Part shown: positions 37,350 to 46,128 of the stretch, piece by piece | Layout of the letters: every line of letters starts with the position of its first letter | Numbering within the stretch: position 1 is the first letter of the stretch | NCBI GenBank assembly: GCA_963920575.1 | Contig: OY986967.1 | Span: forward strand, 325,001-389,000 | DNA from: Narthecium ossifragum | Taxonomy: Eukaryota; Streptophyta; Magnoliopsida; Dioscoreales; Nartheciaceae | DNA: 64,000 nt | Direction: 5' to 3' | Made by a program: the position numbers and the translations under genes | The notes under the pieces: generated by a model | Seen by the model: the letters and a program-made list of their open reading frames with translations, nothing else | Database searches by the model: none | Told to the model about the DNA's origin: nothing

Positions 37350-37712
37350 TCAGATCTTGGCGAGGAGATCAGTATCGAAGGGCGGTGAGGAAGGGGAGGA
37401 GAGGAACTCGAGGGCATTGCGGCGGAGAGTCTCGACCTTTGAAATGACGACATCAACGGAAGCGACGATGGAGAGCTCCTGACTCTGGAGGGAGGCGAGG
37501 GTGCTCTCGGTGGAGAGCTGGAGGACATCACGCCGGGAACGAAGGGAGTCCAAGCGGGCCTGGAGGCCCTTCTCGAGAGTGGAGAAGTGGTCTGTGAGCT
37601 CGCGCCAAACTACCGTGCAGCTCGTGATCAGCTCTCGCTGCCGCTCGAGCTCCGCGAAGCTATCCCGCAGCGCCACCTCAGACGAGGCCATCGTCGCCGC
37701 CATACAAGCCAT
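37350..37712 (-). pseudogene. Captured FRIGIDA-like N-terminal fragment
   Basis: The open minus-strand frame reads MASSEVALRDSFAELERQRE, then WRELTDHFSTLEKGLQARLD, then LASLQSQELSIVASVDVVIS. This is the coiled-coil N terminus of FRIGIDA-like proteins (FRL4 type). The rest of the gene is missing. A second, shorter copy of the same start (SSEAAMWDSFAELEQQRELI) lies at about 37775-37860 on the same strand, so the fragment was partly duplicated within the element. FRIGIDA-like proteins act with flowering-time chromatin complexes; nothing suggests function here. Confidence 0.75.
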
Positions 37713-37944
37713 CGCAGCCTTCGTCGGGGAGAGTGATAGCCTCTGCGACCTCGATTCATAAACCCGAACACTATTTAAAAGCTCGTGATCAGCTCCCGCT
37801 GCTGCTCGAGCTCCGCGAAGCTATCCCACATCGCTGCCTCAGACGAGGCCACCATAGCCTTCACCGGGGATGAGTGGTGGTGGAGTACGACTGCCAACGA
37901 GGTCGCCGGGATGGGTGGACTGATGAACGGCCGGCGAGCACCAC

Positions 37945-37979
<35 letters not shown>

Positions 37980-38840
37980 CTTGTCACATGCTGTCACGTG
38001 TAAACACCGTGTACGTGAGCGGTTTTCTGTAAACGGGGACTAACGCCGTCTGGGATCAGGGTAGTAAATCGCGCAATCATCTAAAATATAGGGTAGTAAA
38101 CTACATTTCTGAAAAATACATGGTAGTAGAGTGCGATTCTTCTAAATTACAGGGTATCAAAATATTAAAACTTATTACTACATTAATTAATACTTATTAC
38201 TTACTACGTACCCATGCCATGGTTAATTAGGAATAGAGGAAAACCTTTTGCAACGGAAAGGCTTTTTAACGATGAGTCGTCGTATTTAGATATAATACCT
38301 TTTCGCAATGGAGTTTTTGTAATGACGGCAATTAACGCGTCGTCGCAAAAACGTGATTGTCATGAGAGGCGGCGCCTCTGGACTTTTTAGCGACGCATTG
38401 CATCGAGTCGACGCAAAATGATCTAAGTTTCTATTTAGCGATGGCTTTTGACGAAAAAGAGAGGATGGGGCATGGCGAAGCGATGGTGAAGAAGGGAGGA
38501 CAGGGCGTGGCGGTTGCGTCAGCGGCGAGTTGGCGGCGATGTCCAGGGCACGAGAGAGTGCTGGCGACGATGTCGCGATCGAGTGGATAGGGGGGTTAAG
38601 TACTGTGAAATAGATCGTGACGATCCGGATGTTAGTTCTCTGTACAAGAGTTAGAGAACTAGTTCTTTGAAAAATTACTCTCTCTCTTTATATATATATT
38701 CATCACCTCCAATCGTATCCTTAATTGTTTCCGATCTCGTCGCAATATCAAGTTCAATCCTCTTCTGGGCCAAATCAAGGCTGGCTCATCACCATAATCG
38801 TATACATGCTTTTGTATGTATTCCCTATTATAACTAACTA

Positions 38841-39200
38841 GTACTCACCTGTGCCCCGGCACAGTTTTTAGTTATTGTTAATATAAAATTTTAACAAACT
38901 CTATGTAGTTTGTTTGGTTAGACGGCTGTGTTGACCCGTAGGTGGTCCAGGGTTCGAAGGTTGGTCATGGCTTTTTGTTCACTGCCACCATAAAACATAG
39001 TCAATAAAATATAAAATATAAAATATAAAATATATATAAGTCTTTGCATATTGCATTGCATAAGATAATATTAATAGAACTTAGGTTGATATGAATTAAT
39101 GTAGGTTTATATAAAGCAAACTTAAGAGAATATATATAAAGAAACTTAGGGGATATGAATTAATACAGGTTAATCGTTATTGCTCCTTATATGAGGTTGA
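38841..39200. repeat. Repeat copy 2, inverted relative to 19836-20219
   Basis: Begins GTACTCACCTGTGCCCCGGC and shares TTGACCCGTAGGTGGTCCAG and CCATAAAACATAGTC with the other copy in reverse complement. A TATAAAATATAAAA microrepeat lies inside. No protein. Confidence 0.65.
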
Positions 39201-39784
39201 TATTCTTGTATCTTTGAAAACTTTTAAAATTATTGCTAAATTAAAGAGCTTTCATCATCGCTGGAAAAAAGTCGTGATCAATCACCCGTACTCCAGCATA
39301 TAATAAGGGTACATAGAGAGAGAGAAAATTTCTTGCATGATTTCGAAGCTTTGATTGGGGTACATGTCCTGTACATGTACCGCATGTGGTGGCATTCAGG
39401 GGCTATGCCACCTTTGCCATCTCCCTCCCATTCTCTCTCACTCTTCTCCACTCTCTCTCTTTCATTCTCTTTTATCTCTCTCCTCTCATGTGTGTGTATA
39501 TGGCCTCACAGCCATGTACACAAAACATTAGTGTTCCAGCAATGTATCTAAGAAGTTTTCCACAGCCATGTCATTTCATCTAAATACTTTCCTAGTACGA
39601 GTTAAAGAACTGCAATAATGTAGATATAGAAAACGGGAACGCAATATACATCGACAATTTAAAGCCAATCATTTGCGGCCAACCATGAGAACCAACGACC
39701 CATGTACTATTCAATCAACTTCACGTTAAAAGGATATATAGATTGCTCCAGAATAAACAAATAAGGGTATCACGTGAAAGACAG

Positions 39785-39793
39785 AGCAAATAG
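39785..39793. repeat. Left 9-bp target-site duplication AGCAAATAG
   Basis: Identical to 44161-44169. Block A has a single AGCAAATAG at about 24643, the empty site. Confidence 0.88.
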
Positions 39794-40060
39794 GAAAAAT
39801 GATTCGTAGCCAACCTTGCTTTAGTTGGCTGATAGCCAACCTTAGGTGGCAGGCTTGGATTGTCGACACGTGGTTGTGAAATCGATGGTCGATAGCCAAC
39901 CTTACGCTTAGTTGCCTAAGCCCATCGAGGCTTCAGTCCTTTGCTTCACCTTTTACCTCCCGGCGGCTCCTCCACCCGGACCTCCCGGGGTTTTATATGC
40001 TGGGCTCTCCTCACGATCTCTCTCTCTCCAGTCACCCGCTCGACGCCTCGGAGAGCAACA

Positions 40061-40396
40061 ATGGGTTTCTCTAAATGGGTGCCTTTGATGCTGTCTCTCT
40101 GCCTCATTTGGGGGGCGTTGGCGTCTTCTGGTGGATCCGGATTGGCGGATGTCCTGCGGAGAGCTAAGGAGGCGGAGATCGTGGACTGGATGGTGGACAT
40201 AAGGAGGAGGATCCACGAGAACCCGGAGCTGGGGTATGAGGAGGTCCAGACGAGCAAGCTTGTAAGGAAGGAGCTGGATAAGATGGGGATATCCTATAAG
40301 TACCCTGTGGCGGTCACTGGCGTTGTGGGCTTCGTCGGCACTGGGGAGGCTCCGTTTGTGGCGCTTCGTGCTGATATGGATGCTCTGGCTATGCAG
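40061..40396 (+). pseudogene. Captured first exon of an ILR1-like IAA-amino acid hydrolase
   Basis: The 112-codon exon starts with a signal-peptide-like stretch ([20 protein letters not shown]). It then has [40 protein letters not shown] and [13 protein letters not shown], the conserved N-terminal blocks of M20D amidohydrolases, and ends at a CAG/GTTTGG donor as in the intact family. The metal-binding HACGHD region and everything downstream are missing. Intact family members hydrolyse auxin-amino acid conjugates in the ER. The exon itself has no disabling mutation and keeps its leader (CTCTCTCTCTCC, 40017-40028), so it could still be transcribed. Confidence 0.85.
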
Positions 40397-41107
40397 GTTT
40401 GGGGCCTTTTTTTTTTGGATATGTGACATGTTTTGCCGTATGAATTTTAATGGATTTGTGATTATTTCGGCTGAATTGGATTCCATTGAGGTTTTTGATT
40501 CAACATGGTTGATGGGTTTTTTGGTATGAATTTTGACTGACGAGTTGGGATCCTATGTACTAGGTATTTGTGATTTGGTTACTTTTGAGCTCTGAGATCT
40601 TCATTAAATCGGAAAGAGTTTTCTGGTTGCTAAATTGTTGCTTTCAGCTCGCTTTTTTCATATATTTTTTCGTTATTTATGTTAGGAAATCAGTGAGACG
40701 ATTGCTAGTCAATTCCATGTTCTTTAGTGCCTTCACCTAACATTTGCTTGTAACTTGTCAAAACAAATTTACTGGAAGTTACCTTGCATTTTAATCTCTG
40801 CAAGTTTTGTTCATCAGCTTTTGTTACTATGGTTCCCTGTTCAATCAATTAAAGTTGCAGTGCTCATGGAGGATGATAATTAAGCAATATTGACATTGCT
40901 TCTTGGTTAGTCAACTATAACGGACTTGCCAGAATATGTGATTGAAATGTATGCAAAAAGGAAAATTAAGTCAGCCTTTCATGCCTAGTACTTGTTGATA
41001 GTGCTGTTTAATTGCGGAATTGGCACAAAACTTAAGAAAACGAATGCAACCAATTATTCCTATGTGATGCCATTTTACAGTTTCTGATGTAGTTCTGTTG
41101 ATTGCAG

Positions 41108-41501
41108 ATTCCACAGGCCTCCAGGAGCACTGCCATCCTCCATGCTAGGATTTGAGGCTATGACTGGTACCTTGGATGATTTTGGGTTTGAGGACTACCT
41201 CAACAGTAAGCAGTAGAATATTTTATTTCTTCCTCCACTCTACCTTGTTTTATTTTCTTTGAGTTCTCTTGTTTCTTAAGATCCTCAAATCCTTCCAACT
41301 TTTTGTATATGCATCCGCAAATAATTCATGCTCATGATTTTTTGTTGGTGAACTGAACATGCATTTCCAAGCTAACATAAATTCCTTTCCTTCTTTACAG
41401 TGCCTCAGGATTCCGAGGTCTACAGGCCAGTGGACCTCCATCATGGAATGGAGGTTCAGCTTGGCCTTTCCAGGGGCCCAGCTTGCCCCAGATTCACCTG
41501 A
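41108..41501 (+). pseudogene. Captured last two exons of the proteasome maturation factor UMP1
   Basis: Exon 41108-41205 reads FHRPPGALPSSMLGFEAMTG then TLDDFGFEDYLN. Exon 41401-41501 reads PQDSEVYRPVDLHHGMEVQL then GLSRGPACPRFT and a stop, joined across a clean GT-AG intron. This is the C-terminal half of plant UMP1, the chaperone of 20S proteasome assembly. The N-terminal exons are not in the element. No frameshift is visible. A splice from the ILR1-like exon (phase 0) would enter this exon in the wrong frame and stop after about 15 codons, so a simple fusion protein is unlikely. Confidence 0.88.
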
Positions 41502-42369
41502 AAGCTGATGGAGTATACCGCTGGAGTGATCGGACATTTGGACTAGATTGTCCATTGTCGTAGCTTCCATGTTTGTTTTTGTATGAATATTCAGAATATT
41601 TTGTATAAATGTGAGTGACATACTTCTAATTTTGAGAGGAAGTTGAATACAATTGTGAATGAGTTGTTGGAGTGAGTACCTCTTCATTTGTATATTTGAT
41701 TGAATGTTTAGAGGGTGTACCTTGTATTTTGTGATGGAGTAAATGTGTGAGTGAATGGTTGTTTTATTATTTCAAACAATTGTATGCACTTGATGTTATA
41801 TCAAAGATACAAAGGAAATGCTATCAAAATTTTCTCCAAATATGTACAAAGGAAAGGTTGATGAGCAAAATATAAGCTGCTATAGTTTCTCTCAAATTAG
41901 ACAGTAACATGACTGATTCCAAATTAGACAGTAACACGGCTCAAATTTGAGACAGAATATAAGCTGCTATAGTTAAGTTAATACCGTCTAGTCAATATAT
42001 GTAGTCCAATATTTCTACTCCAAACATGATCTGATTTGTGCTCGTGAATTATAAAGAGCACTCTACATCACGAAGCCTCTGTATCATAAGCATTTCTGCA
42101 GCATTATTTCAGGCCTCTTAGCATCTAATTGCTGATTTCCATGGTACTCCGAAAGTAACCCAGAAAACAATAGGAGCTAACATATGAACGGCAACACCAG
42201 GTCTTACAATAGGGTGTAGGTGTTCAACAAGATGAAAACTCTGCAAACAGAATGTATATATCTCGGTGGGAGGGTGTACACTGTCTAATTACATATGGAA
42301 TTTTTGTGCATAAACCAAGTCAATAAGCCCCCCAAAAAGAGAAATAAATTGACAGAAGACGAAACATGA

Positions 42370-42667
42370 GAAAAGATGAGTCAGCCGGCTGCTTGAAAAT
42401 CCCCGAAGTCATCCTCCATGGCTTGAGCACCGGTTTCAGGGTCAGCAGATGTTTTGTGGATCTCTGATGCCGAATGTGAAACTGCAACAGCAGGATTACT
42501 CTGGAGAGCAAGCTTTGACGGCGGTGAATTGGGTGGTGAAATCTGAACAGGAGTAACAGGGGAGAGTGGTCCAGCAGCAGGATTGTGCCCTCTTTGCTAT
42601 TTGTTTTCTCATCTAATGAAAGTTTGTTGAGGCCCTGCTCAAAGAATTTTGACTTCACACTTCCCCC
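42370..42667 (-). pseudogene. Captured 3' exon of an unidentified gene
   Basis: After an acceptor (CTTACAG) at about 42674 the minus strand reads KGGGSVKSKFFEQGLNKLSL then DEKTNSK. After a one-base slip it reads PAAGPLSPVTPVQISPPNSP, a Ser/Pro-rich stretch, and ends MEDDFGDFQAAG and a stop. The acidic DDFGDF peptide resembles adaptor-ear-binding motifs of vesicle-traffic proteins, but I cannot name the family. The frame slip marks it as broken. Confidence 0.55.
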
Positions 42668-43064
42668 TCCTTTCTGTAAGACAGGAGCAGCCAGATAACT
42701 ATCAGCTATAATAAGCTCTAATGGATGTAAACACCAACAGATACTGCTTAGAAATGTGAAATTCCTCGCAAAGTTCTGATAAGTACATATGTATGTAAAT
42801 GACCTATGTTGGGTATTTTTTTTGCTCAGTAGCTGACATCACATTGCCAGTGAACCAAACTTTGGGCATGTGCTCAAGGGATGCTCTCAGAATCATCAAG
42901 CAAAAGTTGTCATCTTCGGAAAACATTAAACTTCATATTCCTTATGTTTAAGCATGAATTATGGTCACTTTTAGTGCTTTGAACATTTTTAAGAGTTTCT
43001 TTGATAGTTCCTTGAAATTTTGCGCATGTGAGACATAAGCAACATAGCGAGCCTGAGATTTGCT

Positions 43065-44129
43065 TCAAAAATTTTGTTTGTGCATTTGTTCGTGTAACAA
43101 AGCCGTATGAAAGTGAAATTTGGTTCTAATATGGGAATCTTTTGTATATCTGGGAAAAAGGAGCAATCTGAATAGTGCAGATCTATTTGTTGTTGAAGTG
43201 CGTGGGCGTCGGGGTTCAGGCGATAGGCGAGGTCGGGACGGTGTTCCGGCGAGAGATTGACTGGGAGAGCGCCGGGAAGAGGTAGGGCGACCCAGCGACG
43301 GCTGAGGACACGCCGGTCCACGGCGAGGTCCTAGGTCCTTGCTCATGAGCTCCATGACCAGGAAGCATTCCCTCTTCTCGTCGTTGGCGAAGGCATACAT
43401 GGTGTGCATCACGTTAGGATGAGCTATGGATGATAACAGAGAGATCTCTCGAACCACCGACTCGATGTCTCCGATGACATGCTTCACGGCGAAGCTCTCA
43501 CCCATCCACTGGACCTCCTTACAGTGGCTGCCGGATTCGAGCCTTCTCCGAACTTGGTAATCCTTGGATCCTACTAGAACAGAGCTCGGCAAGAACTTTC
43601 TTCTAGGAAGACGACGGTGAGGTGAAGCTTGGGCGCGGCGAAGAGGTCGGGGCCGGGATCGGGTGGTGTGGAAGCCGGTGGAGGTTGCGGAGCGGTAGAC
43701 GGAGAGATGGGGGCAGGGGGGAGGCGGAACCTTCCGCCAGGCGTGGCATCGGGGGAGGTGGGCGGAGGAGGATGACATCAGCGACAGTGGGGATCGGTGA
43801 AGCGTGGGCGCGGCGAAGAGGTCGGGACCGGGATAGGGTGGTGTGGAAGCCGGTGGAGGGCGGAGGCATCGACGGAGGGACCGGAGGGGCGCGGAGTGTC
43901 CGGCGGCGGTCGCGGAGCGGTAAACGGAGAGATGGGGGCAGGGGGAGGCAAAAGCATCTGCGAGGCTTGGCAGCGGGGGAGGTGGCCGGAGGAGGAGAGC
44001 CTGCGAACCTCTGGGAGGAGAAGGAAGGAAGGAAGGAGAGGTTTTACCGGTCAAAATTGATCTAAATTTCAAAATCCCGGACACGTGTTGATCATCTACG
44101 AACGCCACGTCAGATTGGCTGTTTGCCAA
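43065..44129 (-). CDS. Chimeric 354-aa ORF: TIR-encoded start, proline-rich repeats, kinase fragment
   Basis: The frame starts at an ATG inside the right TIR (MANSQSDVAFVDD), runs through GC-rich DNA encoding Pro/Ser/Arg repeats, and enters a protein-kinase N-lobe fragment at 43332-43577: VGSKDYQVRRRLESGSHCKE, SFAVKHVIGDIESVVREISL, LLSSIAHPNVM and ECFLVMELMSKDL. The VAIK-type lysine (AVKH) and alpha-C glutamate are recognisable, but the catalytic loop and DFG motif are missing. The remaining 3' part is non-homologous. It is an open frame created by transposon capture; whether it is expressed is unknown, and an active kinase is impossible. Confidence 0.6.
   Translation of the reverse strand: MANSQSDVAFVDDQHVSGILKFRSILTGKTSPSFLPSPPRGSQALLLRPPPPLPSLADAFASPCPHLSVYRSATAAGHSAPLRSLRRCLRPPPASTPPYPGPDLFAAPTLHRSPLSLMSSSSAHLPRCHAWRKVPPPPCPHLSVYRSATSTGFHTTRSRPRPLRRAQASPHRRLPRRKFLPSSVLVGSKDYQVRRRLESGSHCKEVQWMGESFAVKHVIGDIESVVREISLLSSIAHPNVMHTMYAFANDEKRECFLVMELMSKDLGPRRGPACPQPSLGRPTSSRRSPSQSLAGTPSRPRLSPEPRRPRTSTTNRSALFRLLLFPRYTKDSHIRTKFHFHTALLHEQMHKQNF
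43620..43960. repeat. Internal GC-rich repeats of the Pack-MULE
   Basis: A ~60-bp unit containing GGGCGCGGCGAAGAGGTCGG and GTGGTGTGGAAGCCGGTGGA occurs at 43629-43683 and 43804-43859. A second unit with ACGGAGAGATGGGGGCAGGG occurs at about 43699 and 43924. Confidence 0.8.
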
Positions 44130-44196
44130 CGCCGTCAGGTTGGCTGTATATCACGCACTCAGCAAATAGCTGTACGTTTAGGTCGACTCGGTCTTC

Positions 44197-44400
44197 AGAG
44201 GTGTTTGATCAGGGGTTAGGAAAAATACGAATAATAGATTTTAAGGTTAAAAAAATAAAAATAAAATAATAATAATTAGTTAAAATAAAATAATAATAAT
44301 AATGATTACTTAAAATATTAAAATAAAAAAATAAAAAAAAATAAAAAAAATATTTAAAAATAAGTATGAAAATAAAGGGTTCCCGCACCAAACATGTCCT
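44197..44400. mobile_element. MITE in block B, absent from block A
   Basis: Left AGGTGTTTGATCAGGGG, right end CCCGCACCAAACATGTCCT, an inverted pair around a very AT-rich core (AATAATAATA, AAAATAAAAAA). Block A passes from GGTCGACTCGATCTTTATAG directly into CAACGAGGTGGAGCTAGC without it. Confidence 0.75.
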
Positions 44401-44856
44401 AAATAGTAACGAGACGGAACTAGCATGCTATCTCATGCATATATGCACGCACTCGTATGGATATAAGCTTTTGTCAAAATGATAATCTTTAAAGATTACT
44501 TTTAACGTTTCCGTCCTCATCGGATATTTTTTAGACGGCCCCCTCCCGCCCCTCGGGTCATTGAAATGACCCTTATACCTCTCATTTTACCGCAAACATG
44601 CATTGCTGTTCTCTTACAATTAATTAGTCACAGCTACTTTTAATTTATTGTTCAAGTTTTTTCTAGATGGTACGTACGATACTTGATCTATAAACTGATG
44701 GTGCTATTTTCATGCATGAAGGCTTCAAAAACCCGCGGCAAAAATTAATACATATATGATGAAATAACACGAGTAAAAAAAGAGATTATAAACAACTAAA
44801 CATTTTTTATTTAAATTGGAGACTATGTAGATTAAATTTATTCATTTTTCCGCATG

Positions 44857-45540
44857 GAGCATCTCCAACCACATCTATGTGACTATTATAAAAAAAATGT
44901 ATAAAGGTGTTTTTAGAGGATGTCAACTCCAATCATCATTCCGTTTCTCCATTTCAATATTTCTCCTAAATACCTTCTTTGCCCCTCTTATTAAAACATA
45001 ACTAATATATATAATCCAAATAACTTTTAATTCTGATATATGATATTTATAAAATTAATCTCATGGCAAAGATATCGTCAATATCTTTGAAATGAGACTA
45101 ATATTGTTGTTGTGCATTGGATGTATTGGATTTTGTCACCAGCTCGACTATGATGGGAATTCATCATGTTTTTATTTTTTATCCAAATGATACAAACTTA
45201 TTATCAAATTAATTCTTCGAATGCATCTAATCATGTAAAATGATCAATCAAAATTAGTAAAAATTTAGGTATAATTTAAGTTATAATATATTAAATGATT
45301 TTATAAATTAAATTACATCAAATATTTGCTTTCAAAAATACTCAATATTGATCTAATTTCATAAAATTTTAACATGTATATTTACAATTATGATAAATAT
45401 AATCATCTTAATATAGAAGGTATAATGACTAAAATGGTCATTCAACCCATTTGGAGAAGTGGAGATTTGAAGAGTCACTATGGTTGGAGTGCCAACCGGG
45501 TCCCTATTTTGAAGAAATATAGACCGACTGGAGATGCTCT
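44857..45540. mobile_element. TIR element with GAGCATCTCCA termini
   Basis: Left GAGCATCTCCAACCACATCT, right reverse-complements to AGAGCATCTCCAGTCGGTCT. The core is AT-rich and non-coding, about 0.68 kb. Target duplication unclear. Confidence 0.65.
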
Positions 45541-46128
45541 TAGCTTGGAAAAGAAAAGAATGGATAAACCATCTAATCACAACTTTGGTGAAATTAATTA
45601 AGGACCCCGATTGGGTACACGACAAGCCCTTGGTAAAGGTCTACTGACCACACCATCTAATGAATTAGATCATTTAATCGGTAGACATCTACTGATTAAA
45701 TATGCGAATCGATAGATGTCACATGGATTAGCATTCTCAATCGTGTGTAGCGTACATGGCGAATCTTTACCACTGTTCCAATAACAACAACATCCACTTA
45801 AGATAGCCTCCAATCTCCCTATGCATGCACAAAACTCTTTAAAGAAAATATTTTGTACCGCAAAACAATCCACTTTCAAATTAATAATGTAAGCTCAAGA
45901 ATTAGATATACAGTTTGCTATATGTCAGAGAGCTGACTGGCGAGGTTAAGGACTTGCGTGTGTGATGGATATAAGATGCAAAAACACACCCAGTTTCAAG
46001 AACTGGGGATTTTGCAATGACTCGGCTGAAGAGGCTATACACTAGATTTGAGCCTGTAAGGTGATTGGATTAAGGCCCTTGATACGCAACATAATATACA
46101 TTGACATCCAAAAAATAACCGAAAGTTT
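45541..46128. other. Spacer and 3' flank of the CDP-diacylglycerol synthase gene
   Basis: AT-rich, no gene seen. The part next to 46128 is presumably the 3' UTR of the minus-strand gene. Confidence 0.4.

Larger units (their letters stand above)
36446..38171. mobile_element. Pack-MULE-like TIR element with MYC2 and FRIGIDA-like fragments
   Basis: The left end reads GTTTAAATATTTTGATACCA and the reverse complement of the right end reads GTTTTAATATTTTGATACCC. The similarity runs inward for over 100 bp, including CAGACGGCGTTAGTCCCCGT, AAAACCGCTCAC and GTGTTTACACGTG, and passes into GA/CT repeats on both sides. Between the TIRs lie two unrelated, GC-rich host gene fragments in opposite orientations. 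No transposase is present. A target duplication could not be fixed, so assignment to Mutator-like elements rests on long TIRs and gene capture only. Confidence 0.8.
39794..44160. mobile_element. Pack-MULE, 4.37 kb, with fragments of at least four host genes
   Basis: A 9-bp duplication AGCAAATAG, the length typical of Mutator-like elements, flanks the element. The paralogous site in block A is empty. The termini are imperfect inverted repeats: the left starts GAAAAATGATTCGTAGCCAA and the reverse-complemented right starts GAGTGCGTGATATACAGCCA, sharing AGCCAACCT, GTTGGC and GTGGC at matching spacing. Inside are an ILR1-like first exon, the last two exons of UMP1, an unidentified 3' exon and a kinase fragment, in mixed orientation and separated by intron-like DNA. 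No transposase is seen. Confidence 0.88.
35969..44690. repeat. Segmental duplication block B (partner at 21027-24990)
   Basis: Collinear with block A (landmarks given there), but lacking the SAUR gene and interrupted by two gene-carrying TIR elements (36446-38171 and 39794-44160), a dispersed repeat (38841-39200) and a MITE (about 44197-44400). Confidence 0.88.

Noticed and set aside
36446..38171. 9-bp target duplication of the MYC2/FRIGIDA-like element
   Set aside because: Flanks TTATTTAAG and TTATTACTA share only about half their bases, so no duplication is claimed.
38925..38975. tRNA-like sequence (TGGTTAGACGG ... GGTTCGAAGG)
   Set aside because: A- and B-box-like words are present, but acceptor and anticodon stems do not pair convincingly, and the stretch is part of a dispersed repeat. 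At most it is a SINE-like remnant.
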